Of a stretch of 64,000 nucleotides of DNA, positions 1 to 11,321 are shown piece after piece. The stretch spans positions 62,001-126,000 of the forward strand of contig AJFK01000465.1 of the NCBI GenBank assembly GCA_000467715.1, written 5' to 3'. The stretch is from Hysterium pulicare CBS 123377 (Eukaryota; Ascomycota; Dothideomycetes; Hysteriales; Hysteriaceae). The notes below the pieces were generated by a model. The model had not been told where the DNA came from. It ran no database searches and was given only the letters and a program-made list of their open reading frames with translations. The translations under genes were made by a program, and so were the position numbers. Numbering within the stretch: the stretch's first letter is position 1; each line of letters opens with the position of its first letter.

Positions 1-784
1 CCAATCCGGAATTAAGTCATTAGTCCACATTTTAAGTGAGAGCTCAACCAATTAAAGATGTATTTGAAGAGCGAATATGAAGACGTTCCTAAAAAGTGGC
101 AGTAATACAGGTAAGGGGATGTAGTCGACCTTAGCACTGACAAGAGTATTTCTCCAGGCTCAGCACTGCATGCAGTAGCATCATACTTCACTTTTCACCA
201 TTTCACAGACCAAAAACATCCACTTTCAACAATTTCCATAGTAAAGTAACTAAGCTTTCAGCTCAAAATCGCCTGAATCCCTCCTCCTCCCAAATCAATC
301 ACTCAACAACTCAATCTGTTGCAAGTCCCAGATTTTCTTCCCGAAAAGAAAGCAAAGAACTAACTCGCCACTGATGAATTCAAGCCATGACCCTTAGCCC
401 TACCCACCCAGAAGAAGCAGCTACGTAACTAGCTAGCTAAATAACAAAACAAAACTGAATGGAAAACGCACATAAACTAACAGCAGAGCAATTTTTTAGG
501 GGTTAGGCCCACCCCACCACCTGTGAACCCGAAATTGATGTTTGCAATAGAACAAGGCTTCCATGAGTGAAAGAAGGAGGGAAGGGAAATGAGAGTCAGA
601 ATTTGATGAGAGAGGAGTGAAGAGACATGCCCAACCCAGAGAGAAAGGTGGCCTTCCGTTCATAATACAAGTTCTCTTTTGGTTTAGATAAAGAATTCAA
701 GGAGAGAGACAAATGCTTCTTAATATATTAGTGCTCATCTTGCCATGAGCCTGCCTCCCGAAATCACTCGAGCGTCTCAAGTCT
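1..784. other. 3' flank of DEF1, no gene seen
   Basis: No open frame with coding character is visible. The stretch lies just downstream of the DEF1 stop codon on the minus strand, so part of it is probably DEF1 3' UTR. It is fairly AT-rich with several A-runs and no recognised RNA gene. Confidence 0.5.
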
Positions 785-3700
785 TTAATGTTGACCTCCG
801 TAATTTGTGCCCCATCCGCCACGATTGTAACTGCCATATCCTCCACCACCAAATCCTCCATAGCCGCCGCCATAGCCTCCGCTCTGATGGCTTCCAGCAC
901 CTTGGTGGCCAAGTCCTCCCAGGCCTCCATACTGATTTCCTTGGCCACCTTGTAGCTGATTCAAATGGCTGGGGTAGCCGCCAAAACCTTGTTGGTGAGA
1001 CTGCGGGGGAGGTAGACCCGATTGACCGCCCTGACCGGGGGTAGTGTTCGTTGCGGAGCCAGGACGGCCGGGTTGTCCAAGAGCCGAAGGACTAGGGCCA
1101 CCACCGCTCTTCGAATCGCCAAAGGGCTTCAATGAATCCTCAGATGCGCCTTGTTGACCTCCTTGTTGTTGGCCGTAAGATGAGTTCTGGTTAGGGTAAC
1201 CACTTTGCGTGCGTCCGAACATTTCTGGAAGTCCTCCGAAACCTCCAGTAGCACTTGCGTTATGCTGACTCTGAGAAGGCTGCGCAGATCCCGACCTGCC
1301 ATAGTCGCCAAGACCCCCTCCTAGAGCGGTATCTCGTCCATGCATCGAGGTTTGGCCAAATCCACTAGCATTCGCGGGGGACGAGGAGTGCTGATCGAAC
1401 GAAGTCTGCGGGGACATACCGTATCCGTGATGGGGTTGACCGTACATTCCCTTTCCACCAAACCCGCCATAACCCCCTTGTCCGTAGTTGCCGAACTGGC
1501 TCATGTAGTTCGCATAATAAGGACTGCCGCCATAGTATGGGTGGTTGTAGGGATAGCCACCATGTCCCGGTTGGGCAGGAGGTTGGTGCATTTGCTGCCC
1601 TTGTTGTGACGCGGGCCCTGCTGGGTGTTGTCCTCCCAATGCTGGGTTTGGTGTAGTGTGCCCACTATTTTGAGCCTCACCATACCGACTTGGTGCCTGA
1701 CAATAAGTGTTAGACGGGTTTCTATTAAGTAGCGAATAGATAGTAGATTTAGATAGTGAGCGCGGAAAATCTTTCGCGTATTCTCCATTACTGAGTGTTC
1801 TTACCTGTTGCTGCTGGCTCGGGAATGATGAGTCGTTGGGTGCCGATCCAAAAGCACTGCCAGTTCTTTGCTGAGAGGAGCCCGCTTCTTGCTGGGTGGC
1901 GGTGTTTTGTTGACTGAAGTTTTGATAGTAGTTTTGATACGCATTTCTCTGTTGGTCTGAAGTGAAATATTGGGAAGCATAATTGTCGGGGGCAGATGAG
2001 AAACCTCCTGCTTGTGACTGTCCCTGTTGTCCCTGGTTCTGATTCTGTTGACTAGAATAGGCGTCAAATTGATTGGTCTGAGGGACTTGCTGGCCGAATG
2101 GATCATAGGGCTTTTGAGCCGGAGCTGACTGCTCAGACTGCGCACCGCCTTGACCATATCGTCCAAATTGATTGTATTGGTTGCCTTGAGACCCTTGTTG
2201 TTGCATAGCCTGTGGTCCAAGTGGATTCTGAGGCGACTGTTGGTGTGCCGCGATGGGCTGAGAGGTCGAAGGCAAACCTGAAGTTTGCTTGGGTGTTGGC
2301 AACGGTTCCTGTAACTGAGGCTCCGCGGCTGGAGGAGCCTGTCGAGGTGCTGGTGGAAGAGCAGCTCTGGGTTGCGCAACGGGGGAATGTTGTGGAGGTT
2401 GTGTCCTTGTTTCGGCTTCTTCCCTATCCTCGTCCACATCCAATGCATCTGAATCCAGGTCTCCATTCAGACCGAGACTACCGAATTGCACAGCAGCTCT
2501 ATCTACGGCATGGTTGCCTGGCATAACAACAGCCTCATGTTGCTCCATAATTCTCCTCTGAAAACTTGCACTGCGATGAGGGGTAGCAGTAGCCTTGTAC
2601 GCGCTTGTCGCGAATCCTCCTATAGGGGGTCGACCAATTGGTGCCACGGTAGAATTCGACGGAGTTGCGATGCCAGCTGGATTTCCAATATCTCTAGAGG
2701 TTGCAACTGTGCTAGCAGCAGTTTCGGTAGCTGGCGGATGAGAGACATCCGGTAAATGTTCGACATTATCCTGCGTAAGCTCATCTTTGGAAGGGGTGAG
2801 TTCTCCAGCTGACCCCTCTTGAGGCTTTTCTAAGGGAGTTATATTCGATGGGTCTTCCAGTATTGTGGGAGGCTCCACTGGCACTTCGTCCGCAATAGGC
2901 GGGATGGGCAGTTCTTCTGACTCCACCAACGACTCTGGAGCTACTTCATGAGCAGGAATCTCTGCAGGAGTAAGGCCTGGTTCTTCTGGCGCCTGAGGGG
3001 CTTTGGCAGCTGGTTTTGGTGTAGCAGCCTTCGGCTTTGGCTGGGGTGCAAACATACTGGCCCATGTTTTCTTAGCACTTGCTTGAGGAGCCGCAGTTGG
3101 CTTCGCAATCTCGGGCTCCGGAGCTTGGGCTGTAGCCGGCTGGTCCCAGGAAGGAATTTGATCATTCTCTTTTTCCTCGATCGGTGCTGTAGTATCCCAT
3201 GCCGAAGACTCTACAGTAGGAACTGACGGTGCACCTGCTCCGCGGGTACCGTTTGTTGCAGACGGAGCTCCACCACGGGCACCACGAAACCCTCCCCGGC
3301 CACGTTCAGTTCGTCCACGACCTCCCCGAACACTGTCCTGGCCACCACGGCCGCGACTTCCACGTGTGGATGTTGACCCGCCATCTGCAGATGTGGCTGT
3401 AGTCTCTTTGACTTTCGAACGAGAGCGGTCCTTGGTCTTTTTGACTTCAGAGAACTGAGAGACATTGCCTGCATCGGGGTCCGAGTGTCAGTAAATGCTT
3501 TGAAAAGTTTGCCATTGAATTTCGCAATTCCTCAGCACAGGTATTCTGATTGGTACTTCAGCTTCATACTAGGGCTTCGTACCTTCAGTGATTTTCTCAA
3601 TTGTTCCCTGCAGGTCCCCATCTGATTCTTCGAGTGCTAAGAGCAAGTCGACGTCGGCCCAATCTGGGTAAATTTCTTTCAGAGTGGTCAATTGAGACAT

Positions 3701-3883
3701 GTGTCTCCGTTTCAGTTCGCCAAGTTCGCCTTGGTCTGCAGTGCCATCGCTGGTCGTAGACGAGTATTGGTCGCCGTTTGCCTGCTTGTTGGTTGATCGC
3801 GGCCCTCGTGAGCCATGCCCACCTCTTCCACCTCGAGCTGAGCTCCTACCACGAATGGCAGGCCGAGACTGTACTTCAGACAT
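785..3883 (-). CDS. DEF1: RNA polymerase II degradation factor Def1-like CUE protein
   Basis: In yeast Def1 promotes ubiquitylation and removal of stalled RNA polymerase II. The gene splits into three exons: 3883-3583, 3468-1805 and 1696-785, giving about 958 residues. Residues about 55-101 form a CUE-type ubiquitin-binding helix bundle (KEIYPDWADVDLLLALEESD). An RGG-rich segment follows, then a Pro/Glu-rich stretch and a very long Gln/Asn/Pro/Gly-rich low-complexity half ending in GGYGG-type repeats, the usual Def1 architecture. Intron 1 (3582-3469) has a GTACGA donor. Intron 2 (1804-1697) has a GTAAGA donor and a CTAAC branch site and is 108 nt with no stop, so unspliced reading stays open. 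The start shown is the ATG preceding the CUE region. The gene is divergent from the orphan at 4305. Assignment rests on the CUE plus Q-rich layout; the exact product name is inferred. Confidence 0.85.
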
Positions 3884-4304
3884 CTGTGACTGATTCGAGC
3901 AAAAGTTCCCTGGGGGTTGCAGGTGTTTGTGTGCGGCGGTAAGAGGGGATGGGCGTCTGAATGACGGAGGTGAAGGGGTGAACGCTGAGAAGGGCGAGCA
4001 AACTTTGAGCCGGTCAAATGCTTTGGATGGCCAGAGTGAGGCTCTGTGGTATGCGCAGGTCTACTCTAGGTGGTTAGTCTGCGCGTGTGCAAAATCATTT
4101 GGGCGTGGATGATGAGTGTATAGAAGGAGAGAAGAAGATGCGTGTGTTGGGCGGTGCATCTTGCCCAAAAGCGCCAAGAGGACGGCTACGCTAGGCTCTC
4201 TTGGTAGTCGGGGCCTGCCCGCCAGCTTTGTACCTTGATATCGCCAGGGTCGCCTTCTCCACCCTCACCCCCAAAGTCACCCATCACCCGTCCGACCACC
4301 AACG
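3884..4304. promoter_or_regulatory. Shared divergent promoter region of DEF1 and the 4305 gene
   Basis: About 420 bp separates two head-to-head start codons, so both promoters must lie here or overlap the 5' UTRs. I see pyrimidine-rich tracts before the plus-strand start but no sure TATA box. Confidence 0.4.
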
Positions 4305-5591
4305 ATGCAGTCCTCTACGAGTCGGGCATTTAGTATGCTCGCGTCCAAGATCCACCCTCAGCTGCCTCTCACTCCTCGCGAATCGCAGCAATTGCTGACC
4401 CTGCTCACAACCTCCTTCCGCCAGCATCTTGATCGCGAACATCCCTTCTCTGCCTCCAATGACACCCTGAGGGAGACTTCCCTAATGAAGCATAGACATA
4501 AAAGGTCTCTGAGAAGGAAATCCTCATTTCCCGATGCAAACTCGTCGCAAACAACAGCCAGCAGGCATTTGGAGTCGATTCTGACAAATCCACTCTTCGC
4601 CGTGAGGCCGCAAAGAAGGCCATCCGGCTCGATTGATATTGGAGAAACCCGTCACATACTGAAAAACCCTTTACAGTGGTTTCTGGACCACGTCGCCGCT
4701 GGGACTGCAGACGTTCAAAAAGCCAGCATGTGCCTTAGCATGATTCAGAAAATGTCGGCTGAGAGTAAAGCAGAGGGTTTCGAGAGCGCCTCAAAGTGCG
4801 ACCGTCCCAGCTCTCAGATTGCGGCTTGGCTTTGGTCCAGCCAACTTGAAACCTCGAGGGTGTTCGTGGAAGACTTTAGATTTATAGGTCGAATAGTCCC
4901 TTTACTTATACAAGAAGGCGAAGCGGAGCCGCTATGGCGATGGTTCATGCGCAGCCCGGAAGCGCGTATAGAGGAAACTGGTTTGGACGACAGACAAATC
5001 CGAACATTTAGAGCCAACTTGCTAAAAACCATGGTCCACTCCAGAAATACTGGCGAACAAGGTCTGAATGCCGCAATCCAAACGTTTCTCCGCGCCGTAT
5101 CTCTCAGCAACACGATTGGAAGTTCGGATGTTACCCCTTCTGCTCTCTACGCATCTGGAATATATCTTATGAATTCTATTACCACTCAACCAAGTAGTAA
5201 CTCTGTATCGGCGGATATATTCACCTTGTTTCTTCAGAGCACGAAGCAATGGACTCAAAACTGGCCTCTTTTAGAGGCGTTGCTCTGGTTGTATCACCCA
5301 TCTGGTCCTGACACACGTCCCGGACTTGATCTCCTCAAGAGCTTCGACCCGGTGTCAGTTTCCGAACGGCAAAAGAGCAGAAGACGATGGATGGTTCAAC
5401 TCTCCTTAGGTGTAGCACGCCAGCTTCTAGCGGAGAAAAACTTTGTCGAAGCTCAGTGGGCTTTGGAGTATACGCGAGATACTTTCCCAGATGAAGTTGG
5501 TTGGAAACCCGAACAGAAGCCATCTCGCAAGTCCGATAGGGAGCAAGAAGCGGAAAATTTGCAGTTGTTGGACAGTCTAGCACCCGTTTGA
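4305..5591 (+). CDS. Conserved fungal protein of unknown function, 428 aa
   Basis: A single-exon gene of 428 residues with normal codon structure. I recognise no catalytic motif. The N-terminus is basic and rich in Ser, Thr and hydroxylated residues with few acidic ones (residues 1-75, with HRHKRSLRRK near 63-72), which would suit a mitochondrial presequence. The rest looks all-helical, with repeated Trp/Leu-rich helices such as PLQWFLDHVAAGTADVQKAS and EPLWRWFMRSPEARIEE, reminiscent of helical-repeat organelle proteins. It ends at a TGA with a polar tail. It is divergent from DEF1 and convergent with the HAD phosphatase. The mitochondrial role is inference; no function is assigned. Confidence 0.75.
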   Translation: MQSSTSRAFSMLASKIHPQLPLTPRESQQLLTLLTTSFRQHLDREHPFSASNDTLRETSLMKHRHKRSLRRKSSFPDANSSQTTASRHLESILTNPLFAVRPQRRPSGSIDIGETRHILKNPLQWFLDHVAAGTADVQKASMCLSMIQKMSAESKAEGFESASKCDRPSSQIAAWLWSSQLETSRVFVEDFRFIGRIVPLLIQEGEAEPLWRWFMRSPEARIEETGLDDRQIRTFRANLLKTMVHSRNTGEQGLNAAIQTFLRAVSLSNTIGSSDVTPSALYASGIYLMNSITTQPSSNSVSADIFTLFLQSTKQWTQNWPLLEALLWLYHPSGPDTRPGLDLLKSFDPVSVSERQKSRRRWMVQLSLGVARQLLAEKNFVEAQWALEYTRDTFPDEVGWKPEQKPSRKSDREQEAENLQLLDSLAPV

Positions 5592-6201
5592 TGCGAGCAG
5601 CGAGGAGAGCCTTTACTTGAAGGAATCTACCCAGCTGTTTCTTCTGCAAGCTGGAATTCTATACTCGTTACACGATTATACTGAAATACCCCAGTCACGT
5701 ATGGGAAGCAATGAGCTTTGTGGTAGCGCCGTACCGGCCTGCCATGAAACTTGGTCTTTAGGCATATTGGCGCGTTCTACGGTCTCTCCAATTGGAACAT
5801 CCGAATAGGTGTCCCCGATCACCTGTTTTAGCGTCCGGGATCAGCATATTATATCGTCTGGCTTGGCATTCGGCGCGACGGTCATGTCACCCGCTCTGGT
5901 TACTCAGGCTCCCCTTCGCATCCGATCATGAACCCGACACAATACCCGAGAAATCGAGATCGCACCATGTAGGAAAATGCATTGGGACCATGTACATAGT
6001 CAGCCTCTCCAAATGATCTGATATGAGCGCTTTCGGCAAGCAAGACCTCTGAACGGAAATACCAAAAGGATGAATCCAATGAGTAGAGAAGAAAATTCAT
6101 CCATCAATTCGTAAATGCATAGGATTTATATGGATATTTGTTGGAAGAACATTTGCCAAACGCCAGCAATGCAGACCCTAAGAAAACCAAACATCCACCC
6201 T
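5592..6201. other. Convergent intergenic region, no gene seen
   Basis: About 610 bp between two converging stop codons. It should hold both 3' UTRs. No coding frame or RNA gene was recognised. Confidence 0.45.
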
Positions 6202-7695
6202 TTACTCAATAGCAGAAACGCCGTTTCCATGCAAGACGGGATTGATTCTTTCATTAAATTCAAACTTGAATTCCTTCCCCAACTCTTTCCTGATAGCCGT
6301 CTTAACAGCCTCAAGCACGTTCTGGAAAACGCCAAAATTAGCAGGATTCTGCTCGTCGTTTCCTTCGCCTTGATACACGCCCGTGCGCACCAAGCATGTA
6401 TTCCAACCATACTTGTTTCCTCCGATGATATCGGATGCCGGATTGTCACCAATCATATAAATGTTGCTTGGGAGACGTTCATCATTGTGAATTTGCTCCA
6501 TCCAGCTAGCAATGACCTCATCCGCGTACTTGTACGTGGCCAGTTCAGGCTTGCCGTATACAACACGCTCGAGATCTTCTCCGGTCAGGGCCTTGTACAT
6601 AGCCTCGAGGCCTATTCGGAATGCTCCCTGCGACATTCGCGGGATGGGGTGCTCGGTTGGACATAACATATCGCCCTGGGAGAAGTAAATCGGGATCCGC
6701 TGCGAAACAGGATCTTTAGCAACTGTCCTCAGGCGACCGTTCTCGCTTCGTAGAAGATCCATGGTGATCTGCATATCAGTGGCATAGTCTCTGCTATCAG
6801 AGAACACCATGATAGCTTCGATGTTGATCTTTGAGAAGTCTCGGGGACGCGACGATGCTCGCTCTTCGTCGGTGAAGACGCGGTATGGGGCGATGGTTGG
6901 ATCCCATGCTACGATATCGTTGGGCACAACGATGTCTTGGAACCCGTATTGCTCAGCCACCTCGCGGCACCGATATCCTTCCCCGCCGACGACCAGCACT
7001 GTTTTGTAATACTCGGCCAATGCCCGCATCGGCGTGTGTGATTGAATGAACTGCTCAGTTGAAATGGGAGACTTGAGGATCTTAGAGAGTTGCTCCACAC
7101 GAGCTAATTCAGGCTTCCCAGATCCGTTGGTTAGGAAGATATGTGGAATCTTGATCCCGAGTTCATTGTCCCCGTTAAGGATTTCCAATACGCGTTTGCC
7201 TTCAGGAATTAATCTATCGCCATGGACGAGGACACCGTCGATGTCGAAAACAAAAGCCATGTCCTTTGCAGCTTGTACTTGCTCTCCTTTGAGATCCTGC
7301 ATTTGTGCTGCGAGGATATCTCGAGAGGGTTGGATGGGTGGCATGCCCGGCCGCGCAGCTGCATGATGGACTGAAGACAGCCTCGACTGTCGCTTCGATC
7401 TTGGGATTGGTAGGGAGGCGCCGAAGGAGTTTCGGGAGCCTCGTCGATCTTTCATGGAGGGCGAAAGACTCAGGCTGTGCATGTAAGACCGGGCGTCTGA
7501 GATGGAAGAGCGGGTGGCGGGCACTTCGATGGCATCGTGCCCGTGGCCGTCTGCGGGAATGCTGAGAACACTGCCATGGCTGCCGACGACGGGATTGTTG
7601 CGGCTTGTGTTGCGTTGGAGGAAGTGGCCATCGCGAGATTTCACTGGACTGAGGGGAGTTTGGACGCCGAAGTCGCTATCTTCGAAGGCTGGCAT
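6202..7695 (-). CDS. HAD-superfamily hydrolase, HDHD5/CECR5 family
   Basis: A 497-residue single-exon protein of the class II HAD family typified by human HDHD5 (CECR5) and yeast YKR070W. After a 145-residue Ser-rich, low-complexity N-terminus comes HAD motif I, FDIDGVLVHG, with the catalytic Asp pair at D151 and D153. Motif II is the IPHIFLTNGSG segment. The C-terminal acidic motif is YMIGDNPASDIIGG, which would bind the Mg ion. Between them lies the cap domain typical of the family. The fungal members are poorly characterised; a mitochondrial site is known for the yeast and human relatives, but the substrate here is unknown. The ATG chosen is the first in frame. The gene is divergent from the aldo-keto reductase. 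Confidence 0.88.
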   Translation of the reverse strand: MPAFEDSDFGVQTPLSPVKSRDGHFLQRNTSRNNPVVGSHGSVLSIPADGHGHDAIEVPATRSSISDARSYMHSLSLSPSMKDRRGSRNSFGASLPIPRSKRQSRLSSVHHAAARPGMPPIQPSRDILAAQMQDLKGEQVQAAKDMAFVFDIDGVLVHGDRLIPEGKRVLEILNGDNELGIKIPHIFLTNGSGKPELARVEQLSKILKSPISTEQFIQSHTPMRALAEYYKTVLVVGGEGYRCREVAEQYGFQDIVVPNDIVAWDPTIAPYRVFTDEERASSRPRDFSKINIEAIMVFSDSRDYATDMQITMDLLRSENGRLRTVAKDPVSQRIPIYFSQGDMLCPTEHPIPRMSQGAFRIGLEAMYKALTGEDLERVVYGKPELATYKYADEVIASWMEQIHNDERLPSNIYMIGDNPASDIIGGNKYGWNTCLVRTGVYQGEGNDEQNPANFGVFQNVLEAVKTAIRKELGKEFKFEFNERINPVLHGNGVSAIE

Positions 7696-8635
7696 TCTGG
7701 ATGGAGTGGGATGTTCGATCGCTTTGATATGGGTAGATGTAGGCTTGACAGGAAGCTCAAAATGCTAGATAGAAAGGGCTTGGAGAATTCCGATGCCCAG
7801 CACAGAAAAAAGTAGATGTAGGATTAAGGGAAATAGTCAACGTGGTACAGCGCCTGCAATGCCCCAGTATATATTCATACTCTATATCTTTCAGTATAAC
7901 ATCTTTCAGAAAAGCCTTTCACAAGCTCTTCCCGTTGGCCTCCGACCTGAAACCATACCATCTCCACCATTTCACCGCTCTTACCATGCACCAAGATGAC
8001 GAGATTGCAGTGAAGTCCCGTCAAATCTTCGGAGCGTGGTCTTGACACTGGACCTTCGTAATCAGAAGCGGAACTGGTGGTGAAAACACTAACTGCTATA
8101 ACCCACCGATTGCCGGTGCGTTGGATGCCTATCAATGCTTGATCCACGGCACCCTCTTTTCCCAGCGGACATTTGCAGAGGGTTTACGGATGAACAAAGG
8201 CGAGCGGATGGCTGTGACGTTGGTTTTGTGGAAACACCGAAGATATAGCGTACTAGCGAACGAGGATTTTTCGCCTGTTCCTGATTTCTCACATGTCACC
8301 AACCAGCTGGGCAGCTTGGTTGCCGTAATTGCGGAGACTCCGATTATGCGAGGTCCCACCGCAGACGTCATGCATACACAGATGTTGAGAAAATGTTGAG
8401 AGGCTCTGCCTGGGCGGTTCCGGTGAAGAGATTTCCATTAGGCGGCGGTGAATGTGCGGGCTGATTAAATTACTGGGCTTGTTAGATTTTGCGAGCACGG
8501 ATAATAGCACGAGCTTCTATACCTCGAATTTTTCCTCTTGTCATCTGAATAATCATTCACTTTTCCAACTTGTACCTTTCGTTGTTGTTGTTGCAGAACT
8601 CTCTTGATATCCACTCTCTTATATCACACACGAAA
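7696..8635. promoter_or_regulatory. Divergent promoter region, HAD phosphatase and aldo-keto reductase
   Basis: A 940-bp gap between two head-to-head starts. Short open frames here (for example around 8121-8399) show no family resemblance and I leave them out. A CT-rich tract directly precedes the ATG at 8636. Confidence 0.4.
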
Positions 8636-9646
8636 ATGGGCAGCATGACTCCTCAAACCTCCCAAAAGACGTTTAAACTAAACAACGGCGTTACCATCCC
8701 CGGCATCGGCTTCGGAACCTTCGCCAACGAAGGTGCAAAAGGCGAGACGTACAAAGCCGTGAAGATCGCCCTGAAGACCGGATATCGCCATCTCGACTGC
8801 GCATGGTTCTACCAAAATGAAGAAGAAGTCGGCGAGGGCATCCGCGATTTCCTGTCCTCGAACCCGAATGTCAAGCGCTCAGATATCTTCATCACGACAA
8901 AAGTATGGAATCATCTCCACGAGCCAGAAGAAGTGAAATGGTCACTGCAAAATTCTCTCGAGAAACTGGGAATGGAGTATGTGGATCTGTTCCTTGTTCA
9001 CTGGCCCATCGCCGCAGAAAAGGATGAGAAAAGTATGCCTAAACTGGGCGCAGATGGGAAATATGTGATCAAGGAACAGCTGACCGAGAACCCGGAACCG
9101 ACATGGCGAGCGATGGAGGAGCTGTACGAGTCTGGCAAGGCTCGCGCAATCGGGGTCTCGAACTGGACTATTCCGGGTCTGAAGCAGTTGTTCAGGTTCG
9201 CGAAGGTCAAACCGGCGGTTAATCAGATTGAGATTCATCCTTTCTTACCCAACACGGAACTCGTGAAGTTCTGCATCGCGAACGATGTCTTACCGGAAGC
9301 CTACTCGCCCCTAGGTTCGCAAGACCAAGTACCTACGACGGGCGAGAAAGTCAGGACGAACCCTACATTAATCAAAGTTGCGGAGCAAAGCGGTAACACG
9401 CTAGCTCAGGTCCTGCTTGCCTGGGGTCTCAGAAGAGGTTACGTGGTCCTGCCCAAAAGCTCCACCGAGTCTCGGATCGAGAGCAATTTCCAGGTTCCGG
9501 AACTCAGTGATGAGGATTTTAGTGCTGTGGAAGAGATTGCTAGGGGAAGACATACGAGATTCGTAAACATGAAGGACGCGTTTGGTTATGATGTTTGGGC
9601 GGATGAGAATCAGGGGAATGGATTTCTGAAGTTGAATGGATCCTGA
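8636..9646 (+). CDS. Aldo-keto reductase
   Basis: A 336-residue NADPH-dependent aldo-keto reductase, a (beta/alpha)8-barrel enzyme that reduces carbonyls of sugars, aldehydes or ketones. The full catalytic tetrad is visible: D54 and Y59 in HLDCAWFYQNEEEVG, K89 in FITTKVWNH and H122 in LFLVHWPI. The C-terminal cofactor region contains LPKSSTESRIESN. Frame is open upstream to 8570, but the ATG at 8636 gives the normal AKR N-terminus (KTFKLNNGVTIPGIGFGTFA), so I prefer it. No intron is needed. The substrate cannot be told; fungal relatives are annotated as glycerol or xylose reductases or alcohol dehydrogenases. The gene stands alone rather than in a visible pathway group. Confidence 0.9.
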   Translation: MGSMTPQTSQKTFKLNNGVTIPGIGFGTFANEGAKGETYKAVKIALKTGYRHLDCAWFYQNEEEVGEGIRDFLSSNPNVKRSDIFITTKVWNHLHEPEEVKWSLQNSLEKLGMEYVDLFLVHWPIAAEKDEKSMPKLGADGKYVIKEQLTENPEPTWRAMEELYESGKARAIGVSNWTIPGLKQLFRFAKVKPAVNQIEIHPFLPNTELVKFCIANDVLPEAYSPLGSQDQVPTTGEKVRTNPTLIKVAEQSGNTLAQVLLAWGLRRGYVVLPKSSTESRIESNFQVPELSDEDFSAVEEIARGRHTRFVNMKDAFGYDVWADENQGNGFLKLNGS

Positions 9647-11321
9647 TTCTTAAGCGTAATGTGTGTGTTTGTTAGATGGATTAGACAAGTCGCATTAGAG
9701 AGGCCGCATTAGAGGGAAGATTCGGAGTTTTTGGTTGACGTTCAATAGCGCTGTATCACCTTAATTTTAGTTCCTTGACTTGTCACTACCCAGCTTACCA
9801 CTACCTCAACGGCATTTCCACGTGTTCGAATAACTTCACATCTCAGCTCAGTGCCACTTTAACGTGCTGGTCCATTGAGGATCATCATTCGCCTACGAGC
9901 ATCAGCTGTTTCATGAGTTGGCAAACAAAAAGGACCCAGACCAAGACGAGATAAAACTACGTCTCTACGTAACGAACAATTCCACACCTGACGATCATCT
10001 CAACTGCATCAACTGTCGCAATGAGCTGTCAAACCGAAGTACCATCAGAAACGACCAACTGCAGTGTCAGGCTCCACGAAGCCCGAATGAACTTCACGTT
10101 ACCCAATAACAACCCTCCAACTCTCCAATTCTTCGACATCTCAGCTCACAACTGTCTGAGCCACCAGAACCTCTGACGGGCCAAAACCCACCCCACAGAA
10201 GCCGGAGCGACACTTGGGACGGCGAGATTGGAGCGCATGATACACATAAATGCGCAATGATCCGAGCCTTGGTTCGTCCGCAGATCTCTTCCAAATTCCG
10301 CAAGATGTTCATCACGGCGACGTGAAGCCAAGGATGGCACTGATACGTCACTCGCGATCAAGAAAGATCGGCGGTCGGATCAAATCCAGGGTCCACAAAT
10401 TGACAGCGAATCACAATGCATTCTCCAAGGCGGTATGCGCAATTACGACTGTTGTTTCTTTTTGACAGGGGAAAACGAGAGTCTTGTCGTTTGTTTTTTC
10501 CCTTCAGCGGCAGTGCTTGGGCGAAAAAGGAATGTTGTGCCTAATGACAGGTGCTCTAAAGCTTCAATGAGTAGGGGAACATGAAGATCGTCCGAAACCT
10601 TGGCTTTTAGTATTTTGTGGCTGTCTGGCGGAGAGGATCGACGGCTGGGAACACCGATTTGAGGGCTTGGACGACGTTCTCTCGTTGTCGCTGACTCTCG
10701 GTCAACCATCATCCTTCCATCTCACGATACTGCTCAGCCTTCGACAAACTGTGCTAATTTCCACAGTATGAAGAGAAACAAAGCACAAAACAGATTCGCG
10801 TGCAACATACAATGGATAAATGCTCCTTATGCACCCCGCACGAGTCCAAAACAGGGGAAAGTTTGCATCTAACCACCTGCCAGGGAAGCCCTAGCGCCAG
10901 TGCGCCATCATCGTCAAGAAATCCCAGATAACCGGGTCCCCTCCCGTTCATTTTATGTCTAACTGCGGCCGTGGCTTTTTATTGAAATTCTCCGTCAGAT
11001 TGGTTGAAATTGCTGATGGCGCTGTCGAATCGCTTCTCAATCATTCCCACGAAGGGCTGAAAACTAACTGCGTTTCTCGGCAATCCAATCCGACAACATG
11101 ATTCGTGACCCTTGGAGATGATCTTAGTGTCGATCTTAGTTGGCGAACAGATATGACGACGCAATGGCCACCCATGATATATTCCCGCCTTGGGGGAGTG
11201 TGGAGGCGGGTAGTGTATATACTGTACTTCTGAATCTCCTCTCGTCGTAGCATGCTTCCTTTGGTCTGATCATTCATCTACTTGCTCCGTCATCGTCAGA
11301 TTTGTCCACACAATATTCAGG
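9647..11321. other. Intergenic region, no gene seen
   Basis: About 1.7 kb between two plus-strand genes. Short frames on both strands (for example minus 10443-10712) have no recognisable motif and no good splice partners. The last part should contain the F-box gene promoter. Confidence 0.4.

Noticed and set aside
1801-2466. Minus-strand frame of 221 residues rich in His, Arg and Leu
   Set aside because: It is a shifted frame of the Gln-rich DEF1 exon.
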